Shown: positions 1 to 9,592 of the stretch, one piece after another
How the letters are laid out: every line of letters starts with the position of its first letter
Position numbering within the stretch: position 1 is the first letter of the stretch
Assembly (NCBI GenBank): GCA_000467715.1
Contig: AJFK01001047.1
Coordinates: 1 to 33,680, forward strand
Direction: 5' to 3'
Source: Hysterium pulicare CBS 123377
Lineage: Eukaryota > Ascomycota > Dothideomycetes > Hysteriales > Hysteriaceae
Length of the DNA stretch: 33,680 nucleotides
Notes under the pieces: model-generated
Told to the model about the DNA's origin: nothing
Databases searched by the model: none
What the model saw: the letters and a program-made list of their open reading frames with translations, nothing else
Program-made: the position numbers and the translations under genes

Positions 1-790
1 GACGTCCCGGAGAATCTCTACCTAAGCTTTCCATCGACTGCTGTCAACCGGCACACGCTTGCCCTAATAATTGATCCTAACTTGGCTGTTCAGATGGATA
101 GACTTTAAGGTAATGAATGATACAAAACAGCCCAACTCCTACGGATGGATTTGAGAAGTGGTTAAACCACATTTCGCAACGCAGTAAGTAAGAAACAACC
201 TTCATCATCCGCGCATAACAACTAGTCAAAAGATCGATGTCGTATAGTATAGAGTCATTATCTAAATCAAACCTACGTTCCCTCTGTCTTCATGTTTGAA
301 TAGCAAGAGATTCCCTCCGGTTAAAGTTACCATTTACCTCGACAAGCACCTCTGAATGAACATACCTAGGGGATGAGCTTTTAAAACTCCATTCATTTAC
401 TCCTGATTCAAGAGTTAGCCTCAGTACAACTTGTGTGCTTTGGTGTCTCTAGATGTCAGCCAGGGTGGTTTTGTACTGCAGAAATACCTCAGGATCCTGC
501 CACGCGGCATACTCGTATTCGAATCCTCTCATTACGAAACGTAGGAATCACCGTTCGGTACTCGAGCCTCATAGCTAAATGAGTTAGAAATCCAACATAA
601 GCCTGTTTTCATCTCCTAGACCTTGTTTCCCCAAGGCGGAAGTTTTGGAGGGGTTCGACTGAATTTGTTACCTGTATGTTACTGTGCATGTGCATGCAGG
701 ATGCCTGCCTAGAGTACTCAAAAGTTCTCGCTAGAATCACGTAAAAAACCAAAGAATCTCGAAAAGAAAAATAGTCAACGAATTTAGGAT
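1..790. other. Left-edge intergenic stretch, no confident gene
   Basis: No ORF of useful length is seen on either strand. Frame 1 is open from base 1 to a stop near 108 (about 35 codons), so the tail of a gene lying to the left is possible. On the minus strand a 27-codon ORF (532-449) has protein-like composition, and a branch-like TTCTAAC plus a TTTAG acceptor lie just upstream of it, so it could be a terminal exon. Neither can be supported alone. The last 100 bases are A-rich and are probably promoter and 5' leader of the F-box gene. Confidence 0.4.
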
Positions 791-1900
791 ATGGAAAAGG
801 TGCTCTCTCTACCCGAGCTCCTAGAAGCCATATTCCTCCAAACAGACATCGGCGCCCTGCTCACAGCCGGGCAATTAGTCTGTCGACAATGGCACGCCGT
901 AATCTCATCCTCCCGCCAAGTCCAACGCCATCTTTACTTTCTCCCCGAGGAAGAGGAAGTTTCCCCAAGCGACGGAACCAGCCCCTCAATCAACACCCCA
1001 CAAAGGCAGATTAACCCTCTCCTAGCAAAACACTTCCCGGACTGGTTCCATACCTCCCCACCACCGCACTCAACCATGCATCTCGCTACAATGGACAACA
1101 CCCGCCACGACCTCCTCTCCAACACTCCAGCCCAAGAGCCCTTCCATTCCACCGGCGTCGCCCGTCGCCCAAAAGCTTTTCTCTATCGACGGGCTTCGTG
1201 GCGGCGGATGCTCGTTGCGCAGCCGCCCGTCCATCGCCTAGGATTCTTCAACCGCATCCTCAACACCAGACGCACAAATGAGTACAGCACAGAGGTGCAG
1301 TGCCTTTGGGGCGAAGGTAGCGTCAGGGAAACGGGGAATGGTTTCGGCTATGTGCCTTGCTCGTGCGGAAACTACCATTCCTGGCTCCGAGACCTGAATG
1401 CCAGAGCTTCGCCAGATGCGCTGGCGAAGGTTGTCATGGGCGAGGAAATCCGGAACCCGGCGTTTGAGGGCCTCCGTATGGGCCTTTTCTATGATGCTAT
1501 CCAGCACAGGATCTCGGGCGACGAGAGCTTGGGCAGGTGGCGCGTGCTATGGTCTCCCCCATCTTTCGAACGCGACGACAGGGGTGTAGATGTCTTTGTC
1601 GAGTACGCGACAGAGTTCATGCGGCTCAATAACCTCGATCCTCAGGCGGGCATGCTGGAGTTGTTTGAGAAGGTTGAGGGCGGGCCCGTTGTGCAGCTTT
1701 TTGGCAAAATGATTCCGGATAAGGGGCTGGGTAGCCCGGATCTCAAGTTTCAGGTTAAGTACCGCTTTCCGAGGGGTAGTGGGTTGGAGTTGGTTAGGTA
1801 TTGGGATACGGTTTTTGATGCGGAGTATTTGAAGAGGATCGGGGCGCCCGTGGAGGAGATGGAGGAGCTTGAGAAGGCACTGGATCATACGGCGGAGTAG
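791..1900 (+). CDS. F-box domain protein, single exon (369 aa)
   Basis: An intronless ORF starts at an ATG preceded by an A-rich leader. Residues about 4-45 look like an F-box: a leucine-rich LPELLEAIF helix, then TAGQLVCRQWHAVI, with the conserved V-C-R-x-W seen in many fungal F-box proteins. F-box proteins normally bind Skp1 and bring substrates to an SCF ubiquitin ligase; that role is inferred from the domain alone. The remaining ~320 residues match no repeat family I recognise (no LRR, WD40 or Kelch pattern). The substrate is unknown. The reading frame is intact. The gene converges on the small minus-strand gene that follows. Confidence 0.85.
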   Translation: MEKVLSLPELLEAIFLQTDIGALLTAGQLVCRQWHAVISSSRQVQRHLYFLPEEEEVSPSDGTSPSINTPQRQINPLLAKHFPDWFHTSPPPHSTMHLATMDNTRHDLLSNTPAQEPFHSTGVARRPKAFLYRRASWRRMLVAQPPVHRLGFFNRILNTRRTNEYSTEVQCLWGEGSVRETGNGFGYVPCSCGNYHSWLRDLNARASPDALAKVVMGEEIRNPAFEGLRMGLFYDAIQHRISGDESLGRWRVLWSPPSFERDDRGVDVFVEYATEFMRLNNLDPQAGMLELFEKVEGGPVVQLFGKMIPDKGLGSPDLKFQVKYRFPRGSGLELVRYWDTVFDAEYLKRIGAPVEEMEELEKALDHTAE

Positions 1901-2159
1901 AAAGGGTTCTTGGACTCATAGACCGATATCAACCACTTTCACAGACATCTCATTGACGTGAGTGGGGTTTGAACTAGGAAAATGACATTACACGCCTTGA
2001 AGCAATCAACTGATCATCCAATCATCCAATCGTCCAATCTCCCCATCGTGGAATTTTCCAATCTTCCAGATACCTCCAATGCATAACCGACTGCCTTTGT
2101 AAACCAACTTCCAATACCAGAACCCGGAAGGCGCTGAAGAAATTGATGTTCATGTCTCC

Positions 2160-2858
2160 CTAAGGCAGACTGCGTGTCTCCCTTCGGCGTTGAGGAGGGA
2201 TTGGACTGTCCTCCTGCAAGTTCGGTCCGTCTTCATGCAAGTTTAGTCCGCGGTGCCGGTGGTGCAGGTGCAGGTGGTGCTGGTGAGGGTGATTGAGCCT
2301 GTGCCGGCGGTAGCCATGTATAGTGATGACAATCGGTAGGATTGAAGTGGTCAATAAGGTGAGGAAACCGATAATTGTTGCCGGGTTCCAATTCCCTGTC
2401 CATTGAGGTAGTTGGGTCGGGAGTACGACTTTATTAACAACAGTAACTACAATTCTTAGTTACTCGAAGTTTCATCATAGCAATAGTGTAGCACCACGTA
2501 CCAGTAGGCACCACCGGCATTGTAGTGACCAAGACGAGAGTATAGACGGGTTTGAGAGGATATGTTGTAGGCTGCAGTAAAAATAATTAGCATGCAATCC
2601 CGACTGGAAGACGATGGAAAACCCCTATCACTACCTCCCGATTGACTTCGAAGGTGTTGTCGGTATCAATCGCGTGACGGCAGCTATTCAAGCTGTGAGT
2701 TTGAATTGAAGATTGTCATCCAGAAGTATGTCCATGGTGGTAGTCATCCAGAAGCATGTCCGTGGTGTAGTTTTCGCATACATATGAGAGACACTCGGAA
2801 ATGAAGTTGCATCGTTGTCGTCATGTTTGGAAGTTGCATCGCCAGGATTGGAAGTCAT
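2160..2858 (-). CDS. Probable four-exon small single-pass membrane protein (163 aa)
   Basis: No single ORF shows this gene; it appears when introns are removed. Model: complement(2160..2446, 2502..2571, 2635..2692, 2782..2858). Introns are 55, 63 and 89 nt with donors GTACGT, GTAGTG and GTATGC and acceptors TTGTAG, CTGCAG and CTCACAG. The 63-nt intron has a clear GCTAAT branch site and pyrimidine tract. All phases agree, and the total is 164 codons including the stop. The protein has a polar N-terminus, a QLPQWTGNWNP segment, one hydrophobic helix (IIGFLTLLTTSILPIVITI), a basic stop-transfer GYRRHR, and a His-rich then acidic/basic tail, suggesting a membrane anchor with the His-rich tail in the cytosol. 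I recognise no family. The last two exons are the best supported; the first exon and its start are the weakest, because part of it lies in imperfect repeats. Confidence 0.45.
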
Positions 2859-2970
2859 TGAACACTCGCACCTCGAGGCATAACATACCTCACCCAACTG
2901 GGTTTTTTAAAGGAAAGTGATTCGAAAATCTGCACTACCTTTGACTCACTTTCTTTGCCAGGCGTTTCTC

Positions 2971-3120
2971 TTGGCTTTGAACTTCTTCAATTTGAACCTC
3001 TTAGCTTTAACCCTCTTAGTTTTGAACATCTTAGCTTTAAACCTCATAGCTTTGAACCTCATAGCTTAAACCCTCTTAGCTTTAACCCTCTTAGCTTTAA
3101 ACCTCATAACTTACAATCCT
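2971..3120. repeat. 15-bp minisatellite, about ten units
   Basis: Ten consecutive 15-base units resemble TTAGCTTTGAACCTC. They differ by substitutions only, with no length change, so any reading frame is kept. On the plus strand one frame reads as a pentapeptide series of the type LSFxP; on the minus strand one frame reads as basic pentapeptides of the type KRFKA. No ATG opens the plus-strand frame, so a coding role is not shown. Confidence 0.9.
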
Positions 3121-3490
3121 CCTTCATCCTTCCAACCTCGTAGCATCATTTCATGGAATGCCGCCAGTAAGAGAGAACTGCCCACAGTAAAAGATTTACT
3201 CCTCTCGGCCGCCGAAAAGTGAATAAATAGAACACTAGAATCATTGATGGGAAAGCAACTAAAGCTTTATCTTGACTCGGAAAATGTAGGTTTCTCTTAG
3301 CTTTGAATCTCGTGACTCGGGATCCTCCGTCGCCCTTTTCAACCTCACAGCATCATTTCGTGGAACTGTGGTAAGAGAGGTGCCCATGTAAAAAATTTAC
3401 CATTCTCGGACGCCTGAAGGTGAATGATCGAAGACGGGGAATCATCAATGGGACAGCAAATAAGGCTTTTACTTAGTTCGGAAGAAAACA
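3090..3490. repeat. Diverged direct duplication, two ~200-bp copies (period 206)
   Basis: Copy one runs from about 3090 to 3290 and copy two from about 3296 to 3490. Both begin with the last minisatellite motif (CTTAGCTTT), then share CATCATTTC.TGGAA, GTAAGAGAG, a TAAAA.ATTTAC block, GTGAAT and TCAT.GATGGGA.AGCAA in the same order with scattered changes. They are adjacent copies in direct orientation. No ORF is shared. The block lies between the small membrane protein gene and the 3' end of the nitrilase gene. Confidence 0.8.
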
Positions 3491-3632
3491 TATGAAGCCA
3501 TAATAACACAATCGAGAAAAGACACAGTCTTCATATAAACATACCCATGCTTCCTCCAGAGGAAACTACATCCTCTCCACCCCCAAATAACCCCTTCACC
3601 CTCCTCCCATTACCATCTCCCTACACGCCCCC

Positions 3633-4526
3633 TCACTCCTCAAACCTAACCTTCCCAACACTAACATCAGGATAAACATCGAACCGCCTCTGCCCATAAA
3701 GCGGAATCCCCTTCCTCACCTCCTCAATCCTGCCCTCCTTCAACTCTACCACCACAACCCCCTCCTTCTCGTCCAACTCGTCCAGAACCTCCGCATTGGG
3801 ATCCACAACCATACTATGCCCCCACGCATGATAGTCCGCCTGCATATCCCGCGCGGGGCTGCACAGCCCCACATAAACCTGATTATCCATCGCCCGCGCT
3901 CGCGCCTGTAACTCCCAGTGCAGCGCCCCGGTCGTCAGGTTGAAGGCGCCGGGGTATAAGAGCAGGAAACAGTCCTTTCGCGCCGCGATGGTGGCGAGTT
4001 CTGGGAAGCGGATGTCGTAGCAGATGGCAATGGCTATCTTGCCATACTCCGGCAGATCTACAATCGTGACTTTGTTTCCCGGCGACAGAACCTCCGATTC
4101 GTGAAATTTTATTTTTCCAGGGATGTCGATGTCGAAGAGATGCACTTTTCTGTGCGTGGTGAGCAGTTCGCCTGTGGGGGAGAATGTTAGGCTGGTGTTG
4201 TAGAGTTTTTTCGAGGTAGATTCGCGCTCGGGGATGCTGCCACCCACGATGTAGGCGTTGCTTTCTTTGGCGAGGGAGGAGAGGGCGTGGAAGGTAGGGG
4301 ATTGGGTTGAGGTTGGGGGCGAGGGGAGCAGCGTTTCGGCGTATTTGTCGAAGTATTTGGTGCCGTAGGGCGAGTTGAAGCATTCGGGGAGGACAACGAT
4401 GCGAGCGCCTGCTTTGGTGGCTTCGAGCACTTTTGTTCGTGCGTGGTTTAGGTTGTGAGCTTTGTCGGCTGTGGTTGCGAGCTGGATCAGGGCCAGCTTG
4501 ACGGGCTGTTTGAGGAGTTTGGCCAT
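3633..4526 (-). CDS. NIT3: Nitrilase-superfamily omega-amidase (Nit2/Nit3-like), 297 aa
   Basis: A single-exon carbon-nitrogen hydrolase. With the first ATG at 4526 (MAKLLKQPVK), the catalytic triad is Glu48 (LPECFNSPYG), Lys127 (HRKVHLFDID) and Cys169 (AICYDIRFPE). Other signatures are the IPGKIKFHES and YPGAFNLTTG blocks and the AWGHSMVV motif. These match mammalian NIT2 and yeast Nit3 almost block for block. Those enzymes hydrolyse alpha-ketoglutaramate and alpha-ketosuccinamate, so omega-amidase is preferred over deaminated-glutathione amidase. The length is normal for a cytosolic/mitochondrial member. The frame stays open a few codons upstream of the ATG without another ATG. No targeting peptide is obvious. 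It lies downstream of, and in the same direction as, the serine-rich gene, 975 bases away. Confidence 0.93.
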   Translation of the reverse strand: MAKLLKQPVKLALIQLATTADKAHNLNHARTKVLEATKAGARIVVLPECFNSPYGTKYFDKYAETLLPSPPTSTQSPTFHALSSLAKESNAYIVGGSIPERESTSKKLYNTSLTFSPTGELLTTHRKVHLFDIDIPGKIKFHESEVLSPGNKVTIVDLPEYGKIAIAICYDIRFPELATIAARKDCFLLLYPGAFNLTTGALHWELQARARAMDNQVYVGLCSPARDMQADYHAWGHSMVVDPNAEVLDELDEKEGVVVVELKEGRIEEVRKGIPLYGQRRFDVYPDVSVGKVRFEE

Positions 4527-5500
4527 CTTGTAGGAATCCTCGATGTCCAATTGAGAGCTGTAGAAAGACTGGAAGAACTTATGGGAGTGACTCTCAAGGT
4601 GGTTCGAATAAGAAGATCATGGCGGGGTGAATGATGTGATGGATGGAAGACGAATCATTTACCGATGTCGGGATATTCACGGCTTCGGCTTGCCGCGATC
4701 ACGTGTATCGGCTTCTACAACTGCATAACTTCATCTTCTGAAGGTCTTTCAAATTAGTTTAGAGCATTAAGATTGAGAAAGTTCACACTAGTCAGTAAAC
4801 TGAACTCATCAGCTTGGATCGAGAGCTCGTAACATTATTACTCGAAGCTAGCTAGTTTCCATGAATTAAAAACAACTGCATGTAAAGCCCGATCATGCTC
4901 ATTGATCGTGACATTACGGGGTTTGACATCGTCCACTGTGGCCAATGATACGCACGTAGTATACGCAGTATTTCCCCAAAAAGAACAAAAGAGACAAACA
5001 AAACAAGACGCCTTTCTGGCAAATGCAAACCTGCCATGCAGTCCCGCACGCAACCAGATGATTGATCGCTTCCTATGCAGGGTATTCCACGCCGGAGTAT
5101 GCAACGCTCTTTATCGTGGAGACATAAGAGCCCAAGGAATTTTCTTTCGCCCATTATTCCGCCAAACTCCACAAAATGCAAGAAGGAAACACAGAGAGAA
5201 ACCAAATGTAGTGCAAAGAAAAAAGGCTTCAAGAAGCCTTACCAAAATCCTCAAAACCGCCGCAGTGCAACCAGTAGACCCCATATTGGCGAATGCTGGG
5301 AGGTCACAGAAGCAACTCCAAAGAGCTTTTGGGAAGAATGGCGTATCGAAGAAGAAAAACATCCGCAAGCGGAATGTACCTAGACAAGTAGAGCCGTCGG
5401 CACATAGAACGTATGGTTATGGACAACAACGACATGGATCCTTTTTCGATGAAGACATTGCGAAGACGTCGGGTACACCGTGATTTGAGAGCCATTCGGA
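4527..5500. other. Intergenic: nitrilase promoter and 3' flank of the serine-rich gene
   Basis: This holds the upstream region of the nitrilase gene and the transcript end of the serine-rich gene. A plus-strand ORF of 193 codons (4902-5483) crosses most of it. It is Lys/Arg/Gln-rich with no domain, and overlaps frames open on the other strand, so I treat it as chance. Confidence 0.5.
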
Positions 5501-8500
5501 TTAGATGATAGCAGCACTATGCAGAACCATAATAGCGACAGCAGCAGCCACAGCCAAGACGGTTTCAGTGACGCCTAGGACCAAGGCCAGCTTCTTCTGA
5601 CGGCTGCCGAACTGATCAATGTCACCTTCGCTGATATGCAGCATGCATCGATCGAAGAATCCGGTACCAAATCCCAAAGCTAGGAGAGGGAACCAGGCAC
5701 ACATTGCGAAGACGATCCAAGATGCACGGTCTTGACGTTTGCGAAGTACAGGGAGATTCGGACGCTCTGGGCGTAAGAGATGTGGCGAATCCTCACTAGG
5801 CAAAGGGCAAACTGGATCAGCTCGCTGGCAGCGAAGTGGCGTAACGGTGCGATGAGATGACGGGCAGTCACTCATTAGGTGCGAGAATCGGGTTTGTGCA
5901 GAGGATAACGATGCTGTCTCGGGCGACAACATCATGTTCTTCAATTTCGTCTGTCCTCGAACAGATGGCCTACCCAAAGAACGCGCAGGAGTGATGGAAT
6001 TGGGATCATTAGCACGCTGGCGCTGCTGTTCTAACAACAGCTCTCTCGAAGCTTTTCCTCTGGAGCTGCTTGGCGTATGAGTTGGTGTACCGCGCTCGAT
6101 GGTATTGGTGCCAAAAGCAGTCTCAGGTGTCGGCCACTGCGTATATTGGGAAGAGCTGCGCTTGTGCGCCAAAGGAGAAGAGTAAAACCCTTGTGACGGC
6201 GATTGGTGCACTGGGCTTGACGTCCAAGCTGCACCAGGGCTACTCGAATCCGCTAAGCTACTACCAACTTCTTGCATACCAGTTCCCTGGGGGGTTCCGG
6301 TGAGATTGCCTTTGGGTCCAAGTACCGTCAACTTAGCAAATGAGTTGCCGCGTTCGCTGGCTAGGGTACTCATGGTTGGAGGCTCAGCGCGCGTTGAGTG
6401 AGCAACATCGGTCTCACTACTAAAACGTTCTGGCTCCCCGGACTCGTAGAGAATTTCCTCGTTAGGGCCTGAGAGTAACAATTCTTGAATCTCTTTGTTG
6501 CTGAGGGTCTGGTAAGAATTCAGAACTGGGGCGTAGTGGTCCGGATGCCCCCTTCGGCTGAGACGATCGATCACGAGAGGCAGTTCGGAGGACTGTTCTT
6601 GGGGGATATCCTCCTGCGGAGCATCGGCTGGCAATGGTGAACGACTAGGTCGAGATTTGATACTCAAAGCCGGTGGTGACGACTGAAACGGGTGAGAGTG
6701 TACAGGAAGTGGGCTTGGATGTCTGTATGGCGTAGATGATAGCTGTGGCATTGACTGCGTATCACCCTTCGGGACTCCACGACCAACCTGAAAATTGTAC
6801 GGTGGAAGAAAGGCAGGATCTCCTTCAGTGGCCATTGGGAGCGCATACTGACGCTCGGCGTTGTCGTTTGCGGCGTCGCCAGGATAATCACCAAGAACGC
6901 CTGAGCTACCACTGCTTGAGTAGTCTGCGATACTATCTTCCAAAGACGGACGTCCAAGCTGTTGATTACTCAATTCACCGACTGTTTCCCAATCCTGATC
7001 GTCATCAGGATCGGTCATGTCTGCGAAAGAGTCTTTTCCCGGCGAATCTCTCTCAACGGGTTCAGAAGTATTCTGGCGAGGAATAAGATGAGCTGAGGCT
7101 CTCGTCATCCACATGGCCGGAATGCCACTCCCTTTTGGCTTTCGGCTCGCAGCATTCGCAAAGATGCGCTCCGCCTCCTCGAGAGCTTCCGGCGGTGTAC
7201 CAAGACCGTCTTCTTGAGAATAGGAGGAAGATGGTTCAAGCGCGCGAGCGGTATCAACTTGCAAAGCATTCTGAGAAGCTGCCGCACGCTGGACATTCTG
7301 AGATGTATTGGGGCCGCTCATGACTAAACTGTCGGTGACCTTACGAGCACTACCTTCTTGAATGGTCGGCTCACTCGAACTGGTCGTGAGCGGTTGAGAG
7401 AGTTGGAGTAAGTTCCTAGTGTCGCCGTACGAGGACGGATGTGAGAACATCTCCGACGACATTGGAGGACGAGCGAAACGTTGACGTGGTGTCTCATATT
7501 CGAATGGTGGGCCAAGCGGAAGTGGTGCTTGGGGTGCAATGCTGATAGCATCCCGACGAACGGCATGCGTTCGCACATCGCCCGGTCTCGTAGGTGATTC
7601 AAGACTAGAGACCTCACCGAAATGATTGCTCTGGCTAGAATCTAATCCGAAGTCAAATTTGCTGATGCCGGAGGAAACTTGGGCCAACTGAGCCTGACTC
7701 AGAACATTTTGTCGAGCCAAAGGTGCGCCAAAGCTAGCTGAATCATCATGTTCATACGCTTGCAGGTCGATAAGTGATGTCTCATTCTCATTGGCATCTC
7801 CGGAACCATAGTTGTCGATAAGTTGGCTCAATGTGTCTGTCTTCTCTTTGCTCTCCTTTCCTGGAGTCTTCAGGCATTCGGGAGATAAGATTGGTCGAGA
7901 AATACGTTGGCTTCCTCGATCTGAGGTCCCGAACTCATACATCGTAGATCGGGGACTATACTCGGACGGCTGCTCCTGCTCGGGGATGTCCATACCCCAA
8001 AGATTGCTCTGTCGTTTAGAATACAGACTTGGTGGAACCGCGGATCTACGGGGATTTACGCTGTAAACAGACGAAGGGGCATAGATGGAAGCTGCGTCAT
8101 AGCATCCAGTGACGTTGACTTCTGAGATGGAAGCGGGGGGTTCATCTCCCCTCGCACGTTCTTCGCTCACCGCAAGGGCTGGACTTGATTGACTTAAAGG
8201 GCGATTATAGAAATCTGACTTCCCCGAACCGGGCCGTGGCAAGTCCTGCAGCTCTTCGCCTGTAGGAGTTGCTGAGGCTTTCGCCTGGCGCCCTTTGCGA
8301 GTAAAGTTTCTCGTGAGCCTCTGGATGAATGAGGCGGACTGTACCCCCTTCTTCACCCGTAGTGGTGAAGGGGCATACTGCGAGTCGTACTGTGGGGAAT
8401 AGTTCGATGTGGAGTTCGGACTTGCAGCAAGAGCCACCGGGGGAGGAGGCAAGGGTAGATTCAGATTGGGTTGGGACGAATCACCAGGACCAAGGATCGC

Positions 8501-9592
8501 ACGGTGCGCCGACTGAAGGTCGTCGAAGAATGCACGAGGGGTCGACATCTGTGAACTGCATCAAGAACAAGGAAAAGACAGGGGATGGAACACTTAACGC
8601 ACCTCTCGTTCTAAGAGCGGTTCTTCTGATGGTCGTTCTTCAAAATACTCGCTCAAATCTTCATCCCGTTCTGCCGGGGTTTCAATATCGTGAAGCAAAA
8701 GTGAATCGTGTGCGTTTACTACGTCGAAGGAAGCTCCTCGATAGTGTACAACAGCCGGCGTCGCGGGTGGTGTCTCAGGAGCCACTGTAGTGAAGCTGAA
8801 GTTTACGCGTGGCGAGACATTTTCGTCGTTGTGTTGTGAAGGAGAAAAGTCGATAAGATGCGGTGGTTTCGGGAATCGTGATAGAGAAAGTGTCGAAGCT
8901 GTTGTCAAGCCGTCGCTCGACAGAAGGTTTTCGGTCGATGAAATCGACTGAAGTGGCGAAGGACGTCGAACCGCCGGAGTCACGCAAGGTTTGGAAGAAG
9001 GCAAGTGCTTGGTATGGGCAAAATCCACGTAGGATCTGGGCAAAGGCTTGGGAAGCCTTTTGATGGGTTTAAATGTACGAACCTTATACTTGGGAAAGTG
9101 CTCGTGCGAGCGATAGAAGTTCTCAGCCTCGTCTGTTGACGGGTAATCCAACTGCGCACCAGATTGATCTCGTAGCGGTAGTGACGATGAAGATCCAATT
9201 GATTGACCGTGAGGTTTTGACGATGGTTGGATATCTGGTGGGGAGGGTGGAAGTGACAGAGGAATTTTGAGCTGGTGCTCAGAAGTTGACAAGCGGGGCG
9301 GGTAAAAAGTAGACGAAGGTTTTGCAGCGACGCGTTTCGAAACTGACGGCACGCGTTCGATGGTGTTCAAGCCGGACGCCGCAGCTTTTCTTCTGAGACT
9401 CTTGCCAGGCGTGACGGATCTGGGGCTGGGCGTGGCTTGTTGCCTGCGATATTCGTGAAGAGACAAAGTGTGGACGGGCGTGCGAGAGGTAGTTGAGCTA
9501 AGCGACTGGTGTGGCGAATGTATTGGCGTGATCGGAGTCGCGACGCGGTGAATGGTATGGAGTGAAGTTGGAAAAGACGTTTGGGTAGCCAT
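5501..9592 (-). CDS. Long disordered serine-rich protein with two C-terminal membrane segments (1345 aa, two exons)
   Basis: Two long ORFs join into one gene: complement(5501..8548, 8603..9592). The 54-nt intron (GTGCGT donor, TTGAT branch-like site, TTCACAG acceptor) is phase 0. Exon 2 begins exactly at an in-frame ATG, which explains why the halves look like separate genes. The first ATG of exon 1 is at 9592 (MATQTSFPTS). About 1,260 residues are low-complexity, rich in Ser, Pro, Gln and Thr, with many SP/TP sites, so probably disordered and phosphorylated. The last ~75 residues contain two hydrophobic helices (about 1273-1293 and 1317-1339) joined by a polar loop, suggesting a hairpin-anchored membrane protein with a huge cytosolic N-terminal part. 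I know it only as a 'serine-rich protein' type common in fungal annotations; its function is unknown. Confidence 0.8.

Noticed and set aside
2955-3143. Plus-strand pentapeptide-repeat protein
   Set aside because: The repeat follows from a 15-bp minisatellite; no ATG opens the frame and no promoter or splice context was found.
4902-5483. 193-codon plus-strand ORF
   Set aside because: Basic, low-complexity content, no domain, overlapping open frames on the other strand, and it occupies the 3' flank of the serine-rich gene.
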